A DNA stretch of 64,000 nt from UBA1141 sp963665155 (GCA_963665155.2 CAXXFI010000002.1:248001-312000); one strand, 5' to 3'; shown: positions 8,792 to 18,936, numbered from the stretch's first letter. Numbers and translations are program-made. Notes: generated by a model from the letters alone, not told the origin.

Positions 8792-9721
8792 TTATTCGGC
8801 GGGTATCACGGGCAATACCACGTGAGAGGGTTGTTCCCCATTGTGGTAAACCGAGTTACGAGCGGGAATTTTCGCCGGTGATGTGCCTGGGTTTTCCCCC
8901 GTGTTGCCGTTGACATCGAACCGGGAGAAATTGCTGGAAGAAATATCCAAGCGCACGCGGTGGCCGCAAGAAAACAGGTTGCTGGTGGGCAGGAGTTGAA
9001 CGGTCACCCGGTAAACTTGACCCGGCTCCATTAATTCCGGCTTTTCCCAGGAGTCTCGAAATTTAGCCCGAATGATACCGTCGGTTAAATTCAGGGCATA
9101 GCCTTCGGGGTAGTCCTCAGACGGTGGGTAAACGTCCAGCAACTTTGCGGTAAAATCGGTGTCCACCGCTGAAGAAGAAACCCACAGGTTGACCGTGATC
9201 GGGCCGGTAACCTCCAAATCTTCGGTTAACGGCTCGGTCTGGAACACCAGCACATCGGGCCGGGAAGCCAAGGGCAAAAATGGGTGCTCGGAGCCATAGA
9301 ACTCCGGGGACTCCCGCTGGTCGAACCCTCCCGCCTGCATAATGGGCTGGCCGGACGAGATGTTCCCTCCGACCGTGGGAACGGGATTTTGGGGATCGAA
9401 CAGGTAGGAACTGAAATCCCTTGCGATCCTTTGGCCAGCGGGGAAATCGCGCGAGGACAGAGGAGCTTGAGCCAACAACCCACCGTCGATTTGTAGATAG
9501 ACCGGCGTGTTCTGGGCACGGGCCAAGGGCCATTCATTCTCGGAGCGCCACCCGCCTCCGTGGTCCAACCGGTGGTCGGCATTGCGCTTTCCCGAGCCCC
9601 CACCCATTACGAATATCTGTACAGGTGGTTCTTCTTCCCATTTGTTTTCTTCACCCTTGATCCAACGATTAAAGAAGCGTAACCGCAGGTGGTTGTAATC
9701 CGCGTCTAGGTTATTATCCAA
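8792..9721 (-). pseudogene. CocE/NonD-type hydrolase, C-terminal half only
   Basis: The 309 codons match the second half of CocE/NonD hydrolases (X-Pro dipeptidyl-peptidase S15 type): RLRFFNRWIKGEEN, the ENEWPLA region, then the C-terminal jelly-roll (DFTAKLLDVYPP, GQVYRVTVQLLPTSNLF, GHRVRLDISSSNF). The N-terminal alpha/beta-hydrolase part with the catalytic Ser, roughly 250-300 residues, is missing. The frame stops exactly where the ISa element begins at 9726. The missing half is not at the other end of that element, where a complete, different hydrolase gene lies, so a deletion or rearrangement accompanied the insertion. Confidence 0.85.
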
Positions 9722-9819
9722 TGTTGATTCCCTCGTAAAAACCCCTCGTCCTCCGGGGGCAATGGGAGGATAATGTGGGGAAAGGGCGTTGGGGCAGCGC
9801 CTGGCCGAGGGAGGGGAGG

Positions 9820-10396
9820 ATGTTCCGAATACGAGACCCGCAAGAGAGCCTCTGGCAGTCCCAGTTCCTGGTGACGCCGAAGAAGGCTAAGCGTCTGGAG
9901 AGAAGTTGGGCCGAGGTTTTCCGAAACGAGGCGCTCCCCCTGATTGACGAGGAGCGCTTTGCTCCCATGTACTGCGTGGACAACGGCCGTCCCAACCGGG
10001 CGGTGCAGACCGTCCTCGGGGTCCACCTCCTCAAAGAGATGTTCAACCTCACCGACGATGAAGCTCTGGAACAACTAGAGTTCAACCTGCTCTGGCACCA
10101 CGCCCTGCGGCTGGACATCGAGGAGACCCACCTGCCCCAGAAGACCCTCCACAACTTCCGAGTTCGCCTGATGCAGCACGACGGTGGCCGGCTGGCTTTC
10201 CAGGAGACCACGGACCGGATCATCCAGGCGCTGGGCATACGCACCGGAAAGCAACGGCTGGACTCCACCCACATCATGAGCAACATCGCCACACTCACCC
10301 GGCTGGGCCTGTTCTGTGAGACGATGCGGTTGTTCCTGCGGGCCTTGCGCTGGGAGCACCCAGAGCTTCGCCCTGGGGTTCCGGAGGGCCTCCTAG
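9820..10396 (+). pseudogene. ISa transposase, 5' fragment
   Basis: Encodes the N-terminal 192 residues of the 566-aa ISa transposase, starting MFRIRDPQESLWQSQF after GGAGGGGAGG. It contains the DUF772-like region and the first catalytic Asp in QRLDSTHIMSN. The frame is cut at CTAG (10393-10396) by the IS701-family insertion. The continuation is at 15398. Confidence 0.88.
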
Positions 10397-11764
10397 TATT
10401 ACAACGTCAGTTAGTTTGATAGGATGACTGTGTAGCTGGAGAGGGAATAGGCGGGTGAGGTGGGGATGTGGATGCGGCAGCTTTCGAGCAGGTGTACGGG
10501 TCATTTCGGGATTTTCACGCTTACTTCGCGCCGCTGTTTGGCCGCCGGGAGACGCGGGAGCACAGCGGTCATTATCTCCAGGCCCTGCTGGTACAGTCTG
10601 GGGAGCGGCGCAACGCTGAGAACCTGTCGGAGACGGTTCCGGGGTCAGCCCGAGGGATGCAGCGGTTTCTCACCGATTCTCCCTGGGACGATGAGGTGAT
10701 TATAGGACGGCTGCAGGAGTACCTGGGAACCCGGCTGGAGCATCCGGAAGGGGTGTGGGTGCTGGACGGCAGCGACTTTCCCAAGCAGGGGAGGAAGTCG
10801 GTGGGAGTGGCCCGGCAGTACTGCGGGAGGCTGGGGAAGGTGGCCAACTGCCAGGCGGGGATGTTCCTGGCCTATGTCAGCCCGTTGGGACGGGCATTGG
10901 TGGACAAGGGGCTGTATCTGCCCGAGAGTTGGACCTCGGACAAAGACCGGTGTGAGGCGGCGGGTGTGCCGGAGGATAGGCAGGGCTACCGGTCCAAGAC
11001 GGAGTTGGCCTTGGAGGGCCTGGCGGCCTTGGGGATGTGGTACGTGCTGGACGTTCCGTCCGGCTTTACGGTGTGGCCGCCGGAGCCTGCCTGGACCAGT
11101 GCGGAGTATCAGGGATTCGGGCGTCCCCGCAAACCCAGGCTGCGAGACGGTCAGCGCCGGACCATGGAGCAGCGCAGCGACGAGTTGCCGGAGGAGGCCT
11201 GGCGTGAGATTACGGTGGCCGAGGGAAGCCAGGGGCCACGCAGCTACCTTTTCAGCGCCCAGAGGGTGCGACCGACCAGCAGGCGCAAGCCCGGCGAAAT
11301 CCACTGGGCCGTCTACCGCCGGAACCGGGACGGCAGCGAACCCCGCTACTACCTGTCCAATGCTCCGGAGGATACCCCGTTGGAGACCCTGGCATACGTG
11401 GGAGGCTCCCGTTGGCGTATAGAAACGGAGTTTGAGACGGAGAAAAGCGACGTAGGCCTGGACGAGTACGAGACCCGCACCTGGGCTGGCTGGCATCACC
11501 ACGTGGCCCTGTGCCTGCTGGGCGGAGCTTTTCTGCTGAGCCTGCAACAGGCTTGGGGGGAAAAAGATGCCCCGGATCACGAGGCCGCAGGTCTACCGGG
11601 TGGTGCGGGAAATGCTGCCCCGGGAACGGTTCGGGCCAACCGAGTTGCTGCGGTGGCTTGAGGATACGCAGGACAGTAACGAACGGGCCAAACGCTCCCA
11701 TGCCAAGCGCCGCGCCGCCATGCGGGCATCACCCCACATCCCTCCCTGAACTGACGTTGTAATA
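10397..11764 (+). mobile_element. IS701-family element, internally deleted copy
   Basis: 1368 bp, flanked by CTAG on both sides (10393-10396 and 11765-11768). Its ends are the perfect inverted repeats TATTACAACGTCAGTT and AACTGACGTTGTAATA. It matches the element at 30358-31815 except for a 90-bp deletion in the transposase gene. The 4-bp CTAG duplication agrees with the known YTAR preference of the IS701 family. Confidence 0.92.
10468..11661 (+). pseudogene. IS701-family transposase lacking 30 residues with the second catalytic Asp
   Basis: 397 aa from a GTG start after GAGGTGGGG. The family motifs VWVLDGSDFPKQG and SVGVARQYCGRLGK are present, as is the glutamate region IETEFETEKSDVG. Compared with the 427-aa copy at 30429, residues MVGRAQERGH through MSPSFRE are missing. 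This in-frame 90-bp deletion between two GGAG repeats removes the VAADDAFG motif. The frame stays open but the protein should be catalytically dead. Confidence 0.9.
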
Positions 11765-13375
11765 CTAGAAACCCGGCTGAAAAGCCCTGCTGTGACGGGA
11801 TGGCGTGGAGGATAACCAGTGGACTGTAAGTCTGAGGCTAAGAGTGACCCAGTTGGCTGCGGCCAATATGAATTGGGTAGTAACGATGGGCGACCCTGGG
11901 GCTTGCTGGTCCGGTTTATCGTGAGAGGAGCCTGGAGCCGGAGATATCATCCCCATCTTGGTAGCCACCAGGGTCAGGTTGGCCACCGTGGCCGCCATGA
12001 GTAGTTGGAATCGGGTCTTGGCTCGGCCGAAGTAGCGAGATTGGCGGACCCCCAGTTGCGCCAGCCGCGCCAGGCGATGCTCGGCCGCCTGGCGCAGCCT
12101 ACGGTATTCAGCAAAGCCCTCACTCCGCTGGAAGTCCCGGGCTTGTTGCAAGAGCGCCTCTTGGGGATGCAGGGCTACGGTGCGTCCCGCCCCGTACCGC
12201 GCCGCCACGCACTGGGACCGCAGGGGGCATACGCCGCAGACCGCCGGGTCGAATTGGAAACTCCGGGCCAGGTAGGTCCGACCCAACCGGTTGGTCCGGG
12301 TGCCGAAGGTCCGCAGGGTGTGGGTAACATTACCGGCTGGGCAGGTGCAGGTTCCTGCCTCCAAGTCGATCTGGAAGTCCTCCTTGGGGAAGCAGGCCTT
12401 ATTAGGGCGACCCGGCACCTTGGCTATTAGAGTCCGACCAGCATCGGCAAAGGCCTGCCGCGTCCCGCCATCCCCATAGGCCGCATCCCCGATAGTCTCC
12501 TCCACCGCTATGCCCGTGTTCTCCTCACTCTGCTCCACCAGTTCCAGGACTCCAGTGTTGTCACCGGCATTGCCGGGCAGGATGTCTACCGCGGTCACCA
12601 GTTGGGAATCGGTATCCACCACCACCGCAGCCTTATGTCCGTCGAAGCGTTTGCTGCTGCTTTTACGGCCGTGGCGCATCTCCGGGTCGTGTACCGAAGG
12701 GATGCGGTCCCGGCTTACCCCATCCTTCAGGGCTGGGCCATCCTCCTGGCGTTCCACATCCTGCAGTAACAGTTGCCCCAGCAACTCCGCCGCTTCCACT
12801 ATACCCTGGCGCTGGGGGCTCTCCTCGGGGAACTGACCCTGGACCTGACGGGCCAGCTCCAACACCAGGTCGGCATCGGCTACTATCTTCTGCAGTAAGG
12901 CTTGCCGCTCTTTCTGGTTGTCCCAGTCAATCTCTGCCTCTCCCTTCACACTGGAGCCAAAGTAGAGTTCCAGACCGTGTCTCAAGGCCCATTCCTCGGG
13001 CCGCGTCCCATCCAGGTCCGAAAGCGCCCGCACTACCTGGACTATGCCGTCGGCCAGCAAGTTGTAGGTGTCCTTGACCGCCCCTCGGCCCAGAATGTAG
13101 GTGGTGTCTACCGCCACCTTCATCCGGCGTCCTTTCAGGTATCCGGTCTGCCGGGCGAATTGGAGGCTGCGCTGAAAGACGGCCCGCACCCGGTCGTGGA
13201 GGATCAGCTGGGCTCGAAACAGCTGCAGCGTGCTCTTGGCAAAGGGCCGGTCCTCCACCTCAATCCCCAACGCCACCTTCCACCGGATATCAAAATCCGC
13301 CCGCTGTTTGGCTTCGGCGTCGCTGACTTTGTCGTAGGCTTGCAACAACAGCGCAGTGGCCACCAGACGGGGCAA
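11765..13375 (-). pseudogene. ISb transposase, N-terminally damaged copy
   Basis: 536 codons matching the 593-aa ISb transposase except for its N-terminus. The first ~57 residues are lost because of indels near 13370-13440 and the scrambled element end. The catalytic core (KVAVDTTYILGRG, TIGDAAYGDGG) and C-terminal zinc-like cluster (CGVCPLRSQC) remain. The stop codon TAG lies in the flanking CTAG at 11765. Expression is unlikely because the upstream part and start are missing. Confidence 0.85.
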
Positions 13376-13528
13376 ACGCTATCCCGGCCATTGTCTGGGC
13401 GCCGCGCGAACTCTTCGCCATAGCTGTCCCCGCAGGGAGGCCAGGAAGCCATAGAAGGAGCCCCGGGCATCACCCCACATCCCTCGTTCGACCGCTGAAC
13501 TGACGTTGTCGACCGGAGGGCCTACTAG
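11769..13528 (-). mobile_element. ISb (second IS1182-type element), copy 1, 5' end damaged
   Basis: Sequence from 11769 to about 13365 appears identical to the copies starting at 13529 and 28493. The last ~160 bases differ: several small indels, then short blocks resembling the IS701 3' end (around 13468-13485 and 13493-13509) and an ISa-like GGAGGGCCTACTAG. The normal right end CTTTTCGGCCGGAG is absent. CTAG borders both sides (11765-11768, 13525-13528). Confidence 0.8.
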
Positions 13529-15306
13529 AAACCCGGCTGAAAAGCCCTGCTGTGACGGGATGGCGTGGAGGATAACCAGTGGACTGTAAGTCTGAGGCTA
13601 AGAGTGACCCAGTTGGCTGCGGCCAATATGAATTGGGTAGTAACGATGGGCGACCCTGGGGCTTGCTGGTCCGGTTTATCGTGAGAGGAGCCTGGAGCCG
13701 GAGATATCATCCCCATCTTGGTAGCCACCAGGGTCAGGTTGGCCACCGTGGCCGCCATGAGTAGTTGGAATCGGGTCTTGGCTCGGCCGAAGTAGCGAGA
13801 TTGGCGGACCCCCAGTTGCGCCAGCCGCGCCAGGCGATGCTCGGCCGCCTGGCGCAGCCTACGGTATTCAGCAAAGCCCTCACTCCGCTGGAAGTCCCGG
13901 GCTTGTTGCAAGAGCGCCTCTTGGGGATGCAGGGCTACGGTGCGTCCCGCCCCGTACCGCGCCGCCACGCACTGGGACCGCAGGGGGCATACGCCGCAGA
14001 CCGCCGGGTCGAATTGGAAACTCCGGGCCAGGTAGGTCCGACCCAACCGGTTGGTCCGGGTGCCGAAGGTCCGCAGGGTGTGGGTAACATTACCGGCTGG
14101 GCAGGTGCAGGTTCCTGCCTCCAAGTCGATCTGGAAGTCCTCCTTGGGGAAGCAGGCCTTATTAGGGCGACCCGGCACCTTGGCTATTAGAGTCCGACCA
14201 GCATCGGCAAAGGCCTGCCGCGTCCCGCCATCCCCATAGGCCGCATCCCCGATAGTCTCCTCCACCGCTATGCCCGTGTTCTCCTCACTCTGCTCCACCA
14301 GTTCCAGGACTCCAGTGTTGTCACCGGCATTGCCGGGCAGGATGTCTACCGCGGTCACCAGTTGGGAATCGGTATCCACCACCACCGCAGCCTTATGTCC
14401 GTCGAAGCGTTTGCTGCTGCTTTTACGGCCGTGGCGCATCTCCGGGTCGTGTACCGAAGGGATGCGGTCCCGGCTTACCCCATCCTTCAGGGCTGGGCCA
14501 TCCTCCTGGCGTTCCACATCCTGCAGTAACAGTTGCCCCAGCAACTCCGCCGCTTCCACTATACCCTGGCGCTGGGGGCTCTCCTCGGGGAACTGACCCT
14601 GGACCTGACGGGCCAGCTCCAACACCAGGTCGGCATCGGCTACTATCTTCTGCAGTAAGGCTTGCCGCTCTTTCTGGTTGTCCCAGTCAATCTCTGCCTC
14701 TCCCTTCACACTGGAGCCAAAGTAGAGTTCCAGACCGTGTCTCAAGGCCCATTCCTCGGGCCGCGTCCCATCCAGGTCCGAAAGCGCCCGCACTACCTGG
14801 ACTATGCCGTCGGCCAGCAAGTTGTAGGTGTCCTTGACCGCCCCTCGGCCCAGAATGTAGGTGGTGTCTACCGCCACCTTCATCCGGCGTCCTTTCAGGT
14901 ATCCGGTCTGCCGGGCGAATTGGAGGCTGCGCTGAAAGACGGCCCGCACCCGGTCGTGGAGGATCAGCTGGGCTCGAAACAGCTGCAGCGTGCTCTTGGC
15001 AAAGGGCCGGTCCTCCACCTCAATCCCCAACGCCACCTTCCACCGGATATCAAAATCCGCCCGCTGTTTGGCTTCGGCGTCGCTGACTTTGTCGTAGGCT
15101 TGCAACAACAGCGCAGTGGCCACCAGACTTGGGGGCACGCTATCCCGGCCATTGTCTGGGCAATATAGCTCGGCGAACTCTTCGTCTCGAAATAGCTGTC
15201 CCCGCAGGGAGGCCAGGAAGCCATAGAAGGAGCCCCGGCCCACATAGTCCAGGTACAGGTGATCCGCTTCCAGCAGCCCTCGTTGCGCCGACCGTACTCC
15301 CAGCAT
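13525..15306 (-). CDS. IS1182-family transposase (ISb copy 2)
   Basis: 593 aa from ATG 15306, which has GGGAGG 6 bases upstream. Domain order: DUF772-like N-terminus (about 10-130), DDE core with KVAVDTTYILGRG and ETIGDAAYGDGG, then a C-terminal DDE_Tnp_1_6-like region with CTCPAGNVTHT and CGVCPLRSQC. It is identical to the product at 28489-30270. The reading frame runs to the very tip of the element; its last base of the Phe codon and its TAG stop come from the flanking CTAG. Likely functional. Confidence 0.93.
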   Translation of the reverse strand: MLGVRSAQRGLLEADHLYLDYVGRGSFYGFLASLRGQLFRDEEFAELYCPDNGRDSVPPSLVATALLLQAYDKVSDAEAKQRADFDIRWKVALGIEVEDRPFAKSTLQLFRAQLILHDRVRAVFQRSLQFARQTGYLKGRRMKVAVDTTYILGRGAVKDTYNLLADGIVQVVRALSDLDGTRPEEWALRHGLELYFGSSVKGEAEIDWDNQKERQALLQKIVADADLVLELARQVQGQFPEESPQRQGIVEAAELLGQLLLQDVERQEDGPALKDGVSRDRIPSVHDPEMRHGRKSSSKRFDGHKAAVVVDTDSQLVTAVDILPGNAGDNTGVLELVEQSEENTGIAVEETIGDAAYGDGGTRQAFADAGRTLIAKVPGRPNKACFPKEDFQIDLEAGTCTCPAGNVTHTLRTFGTRTNRLGRTYLARSFQFDPAVCGVCPLRSQCVAARYGAGRTVALHPQEALLQQARDFQRSEGFAEYRRLRQAAEHRLARLAQLGVRQSRYFGRAKTRFQLLMAATVANLTLVATKMGMISPAPGSSHDKPDQQAPGSPIVTTQFILAAANWVTLSLRLTVHWLSSTPSRHSRAFQPGF

Positions 15307-15387
15307 CCTCAACCTCCCACACCCATTTATTAAATCTCTTGCCCAGTATATCGGGACAGCCTAGGTCAGGGTACTTTTCGGCCGGAG
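13529..15387 (-). mobile_element. ISb, copy 2
   Basis: 1.86-kb element in direct tandem with copy 1. The left end is AAACCCGGCTGAAAAG next to CTAG 13525-13528. The right end GTACTTTTCGGCCGGAG lacks the final TT seen in copy 3 and runs straight into ISa sequence (GGCCTCCTAGGGCGC). Imperfect terminal repeats of about 16 bp (13 of 16 identical between AAACCCGGCTGAAAAG and AACTCCGGCCGAAAAG). Confidence 0.88.
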
Positions 15388-15397
15388 GGCCTCCTAG

Positions 15398-16517
15398 GGC
15401 GCTATTTGAAGGAAGAAGACGAGGCGACCCACTACGAGGACGCCCGCACGGGGGAGGGTCGGCGACGCCTTTCGGTCTGTGCCCGGGACCTCTACCGGCT
15501 GGTGGACCGGTTCCATGGCACGACTGCTGCCCAGCTGGAGGAGTACCGGCTGCTGGAGCGGCTGCTGCGGGAGCAGTGCCATGTGGGCAAACACCGGGAC
15601 GGGCGCCCCAGGGACGATGACGACGATGCTGGGGAATGCAAGGTGTGGCCTTGAAGGACCCGAAGCAGGTGTCCGCCGACTCGCTGCAATCGCCCCACGA
15701 CCCGGATGTGACCTACAGCGGCCACAAGGGGAAGGGGTACGAGGTGCAGGTGGCGGAGACCTGCCACGAGGAGAACGCCACCCAGCTCATCACCCACGTG
15801 GAGGTGACCCCCTCGAGTGGGAGCGACACCGACGTGAGCGTGCCGGTCGTTGACGGGCTCGCGGAGCGGAAGGTCCGACCGGACGAGCTCTTCGCCGACA
15901 CGGCGTATGGGTCGGGCCGCAATGCCTTCGAAGCCTCGCGCCGGGGAACGGAACTGGTGAGCCCGGTGGCGGGGTCGGCGCCGGGGAACTCGCACGAAGG
16001 AGAGGGTGACGGACCACCGCCGCTCACCGCCGCGGACTTTCAGATCGACGTCACAGGGGAGCAGGCCACGGTGTGCCCCGCCGGCCACCCGTCCATCGAG
16101 GAGCACGAGTTGGAGGATGCGCCGGAGCGGGTAGAGGTCCACTTTGCCAGGACAACATGCGAGCCCTGCCCCTTGCGGTCCCGTTGCCCAGTGAAGCTGG
16201 ACCGGCGTGCGGGGGCCTACGTCCTCAAGGCGGACCTGGTGAAGGTGAACATCGAGCGGCGCCGGAGGGCCGAGGCCACCGAGGAGTGGCGCAAGCGGTA
16301 TGCCATAAGGGCCGGTATCGAGGGAACGAACTCCGAGCTGAAGCGCGCCCACGGGCTTGGGCGCTTGCGGGTGCGAGGGGGCCGTCGGGTGCGGCTTGCC
16401 GTCTACCTGAAGGCGTTGGCGTGCAACTTCAAGCGGATGGTCCATGCACGCCTGGTGGAGATGGAGAACACGGCTCAGCGGGCGGTCGGGACGGTACCTG
16501 CGGTCACGGCCGCATGA
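15398..16517 (+). pseudogene. ISa transposase, 3' fragment with a 4-bp deletion
   Basis: Continues the fragment at 9820-10396 from GGCGCTATTTGAAGG. Relative to the intact copy, CCCG is missing at about 15646 (AAGGTG-TGGCC instead of AAGGTGCCCGTGGCC), which shifts the frame. From about 15648 the frame is that of the intact protein and includes LFADTAYGSG, CEPCPLRSRCP and the catalytic-Glu region AGIEGTNSELKRAHGLG. Doubly inactivated by insertion and frameshift. Confidence 0.88.
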
Positions 16518-16702
16518 GGGCGCCGCTCCACAGCTTCCACCGGGTGCCCTGAGCCACGGAAGGGGTACCGCAACGGGATCACGCTTGTCCTGAGCGCGGC
16601 AGATGGTGCGGTGAGGCCAGCAGCCGGCATCCCGTGGCCTCCTCCCTTCCAGGCCCCTTCGCACGCCAGGGTTCATCTCAAACAGGCCTTTTTGCGAGGG
16701 AA

Positions 16703-17572
16703 TCAATCTTTCACGGGTTGAGGAGACAAAGAGGCCAGCCATCGTAAAACTGTCGTTGCGGCTTCCTTCTTTTTGTTGGCGATGGAATGATTGCCACCTT
16801 CGATGATCGCACACTCCACCTCGGGACTATTGACCGCTGCCTCAGCCAAGTCTTTGGCCATGTTCAGCAGCCTGGTGTGGGATTCTAAAGAACCGCCCAC
16901 CACGAACATGGGTATCCGTATGTTGGGAGCCAGGTTAATCAAATTGTAGCGTTCTTCCGGTCCATGTTTGTCCAGATAAGAGACGGCGCTGAACAGTTGT
17001 TTTATGGGGAAGTCGGCGTCGAATAATTCTCGGCCCTCGCCTTTTTCCTCAAGCTCCCTGGCCCGCCTGATGAGGTCATTGAACTCCTTAGCGTCCCCGG
17101 AGGCCTGGTAGTAGGAATAAGACAGACGCACCGGCGATATGGGTATTACGGCGGCGACCCGTTGGTCGGCTTGGGTAGCGGCGTAGTAGGCGACACGCAC
17201 CGCGCCCATGCTGTGACCCATCAAGGCGATGCGGCGGTAACCGGCGTTCCAAAGATAATCAACGCCTGCCTTCAAATCACGACAGGTATCGTCGATTATC
17301 TCGTAGGCATTGCCATAATTCATGTCGTCTGAAGCGTTGGCCCAAACCGTGTCGTGGGCAGTGGTATTGAGCGCCAGACAAGCGTAACCAATCTGACGCA
17401 ATTCTTCGGCCATATCCCTGGTATTCGGCTCCGCAAAATTCCCCCTTGAGCCGTGGATCAGCAAGATTGCGTCCACCGGGCCTATCGGTTTTGCGTCGAA
17501 CGGGGGGGCGAAAAAGGCGCCGTCCAAGCGGATTCCATTGTCGTTGGTGGTGCTAATAAGGTCTACCAGCAT
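16703..17572 (-). CDS. Alpha/beta hydrolase
   Basis: 289-aa serine hydrolase fold. The strand-loop AILLIHGSRGNF provides the oxyanion region, LMGHSMGAVRVAYYAA the nucleophile elbow (GHSMG), and GGNHSIANKK the catalytic His; an acid is likely in the VGGSLESHT region. Resembles dienelactone-hydrolase/peptidase S9-like esterases; the substrate cannot be told. ATG 17572 is chosen because GAGGT lies 8 bases upstream, rather than TTG 17587. The TGA stop overlaps the right tip of ISa copy A, so the original last residues could have differed. Confidence 0.82.
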   Translation of the reverse strand: MLVDLISTTNDNGIRLDGAFFAPPFDAKPIGPVDAILLIHGSRGNFAEPNTRDMAEELRQIGYACLALNTTAHDTVWANASDDMNYGNAYEIIDDTCRDLKAGVDYLWNAGYRRIALMGHSMGAVRVAYYAATQADQRVAAVIPISPVRLSYSYYQASGDAKEFNDLIRRARELEEKGEGRELFDADFPIKQLFSAVSYLDKHGPEERYNLINLAPNIRIPMFVVGGSLESHTRLLNMAKDLAEAAVNSPEVECAIIEGGNHSIANKKKEAATTVLRWLASLSPQPVKD

Positions 17573-18009
17573 ACTCGCGTACCTCAATAATCTTGAGTCA
17601 AATCGCGTCTAGGTTCTGAACCAGATCAAACGGTCTCATCCCGATGGTATCTCGAAGCTGACCGTTCCGCCGGGGATTGGGCAATTGGACTACCGGACCG
17701 GCGGCCTCAATTTTAGGCGTAACATTGTGGGGACGCAACCGGAGCCGTAACTGGTGCGTGGGCGATGCTCCCGAAAATCTCTCGGGGTTTAAGGTTGCGC
17801 CCCGGCTATAAAATCTCCAAAATAGGTCGTAGATATCAGGTCGTCCAACAGGTGTTCGCATTTAGCATTGACCAAAAGCCCGACCCCGCCGGACTTGGGA
17901 CAGCCATCGTTGGATGGTTGTACGGGTTCTTGATCTCGGTGGTCGGCAGATAGAATGATGGCTAACAAACAACAAATAGCTTATGGCGATGATTTAGGAG
18001 GTTCTTATT
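17573..18009. other. Intergenic region between divergent genes
   Basis: About 440 bases separating the hydrolase (minus) from the flavoprotein (plus). Short open frames exist on both strands but show no family features or good starts. AGGAGG at 17996-18001 is the ribosome-binding site of the next gene. No clear promoter is seen. Confidence 0.4.
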
Positions 18010-18936
18010 TTGGCTAACGATTACGATGTCCTGGTCGTGGGAGGCGGGCTGGCTGGACTGACTGCCGGAATGTTTGGCGCTCGATATGGACTTAAGACGG
18101 GTTTGATCGAGCAAATGATGGGCGGAGCTCAGATCATCAACATCGAGAAGATTGAGAACTTCCCCGGTTTCCCACAAGGGATTGCCGGAGCCGAGTTGGC
18201 CCCTGCCGTGCAGGAACAGGCGATGGACGCCGGGACGGAGTTCATCATGGCCGAAGCGACGGTCGTCTCCCGTGACGGAAAGTACAAAATTATCGCGACC
18301 GACGCTGGCGATTACCGGGCCAAGGCGGTAATTTTAGCTGCGGGGTCGACGTTACGAAAGATGGGCATACCCGGAGAAGAAGAAATGTACGGTCGGGGTG
18401 TGTCCCAGTGTGCCACCTGCGACGGCCCGCTCTACATGGGGCAAGTCGTGGGCGTAGTAGGGGGCGGAGACTCAGCCGCCGACGAAGCCTTGACCTTGAC
18501 CCAGTATGCTGGCCGGGTGCTGCTGTTCCACAAACGACAGCAATTGACCGCCCAGAAGGTTTTGGTAGACCGGGTGAATCAAGAGCGTCGCATCGAGGTA
18601 GTATATAATTCCTCCGTCGAGGCCGTGCTTGGGGAGGACACCGTCTCTGGAGTGCGAGTCCGCAACGTGGTCACCAACATGGAAAACGTCGTGGACCTGA
18701 CGGGGTTGTTCGTTTACGTTGGCCTGGAACCCAATTCCAGGCTGGTGCAGGGATTGGTGAAGCTGGATAATGCCGGTCACATTCCCGTGAACGTGTCCAT
18801 GGAGACGGAAGTACCCGGCCTATACGCTGCCGGTGACATTCGTCAGAATTCCGCTTCCCAACTGGTAACCTCAGCCGGGGACGGCGCCACGGCAGCAATC
18901 GCTGCGTTCAAATACATCAACAGCCAGACCTGGTAG
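18010..18936 (+). CDS. trxB: Thioredoxin-reductase-like NAD(P)H/FAD oxidoreductase
   Basis: 308-aa flavoprotein that should pass electrons from NAD(P)H through FAD to a CxxC pair. It shows the FAD motif LVVGGGLAGLTAG (residues 8-20), the redox pair CATC (Cys134/Cys137), the second dinucleotide motif VGVVGGGDSAADEA and the C-terminal FAD motif GLYAAGDIR. The start is TTG 18010 with AGGAGG 8 bases upstream. It lies 59 bp before the CoA-binding gene with the in-frame UGA, so it may reduce that protein. It could also be a general thioredoxin reductase or a ferredoxin-dependent relative. Confidence 0.9.
   Translation: MANDYDVLVVGGGLAGLTAGMFGARYGLKTGLIEQMMGGAQIINIEKIENFPGFPQGIAGAELAPAVQEQAMDAGTEFIMAEATVVSRDGKYKIIATDAGDYRAKAVILAAGSTLRKMGIPGEEEMYGRGVSQCATCDGPLYMGQVVGVVGGGDSAADEALTLTQYAGRVLLFHKRQQLTAQKVLVDRVNQERRIEVVYNSSVEAVLGEDTVSGVRVRNVVTNMENVVDLTGLFVYVGLEPNSRLVQGLVKLDNAGHIPVNVSMETEVPGLYAAGDIRQNSASQLVTSAGDGATAAIAAFKYINSQTW

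Larger units (their letters stand above)
9726..16704 (+). mobile_element. IS1182-type element ISa, copy A, split by nested insertions
   Basis: The two ends match the intact copy at 59808-61789. The left end starts GATTCCCTCGTAAAAACCC and the right end finishes TTTTTGCGAGGGAATC, giving inverted terminal repeats GATTCCCTCG(T/C)AAAAA. ISa sequence covers 9726-10396 and about 15388-16704; everything between is younger insertions (one IS701-family element, two ISb copies). No flanking target duplication is evident. The right end supplies two bases of the stop codon of the hydrolase gene at 16703-17572. Confidence 0.88.

Noticed and set aside
9726..16704. A composite transposon carrying cargo genes
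   Set aside because: Everything inside is other insertion sequences; no passenger gene is present.
17598..17861. 87-codon open frame on the minus strand
   Set aside because: No good start, no ribosome-binding site, Arg/Pro-rich composition typical of a non-coding frame.
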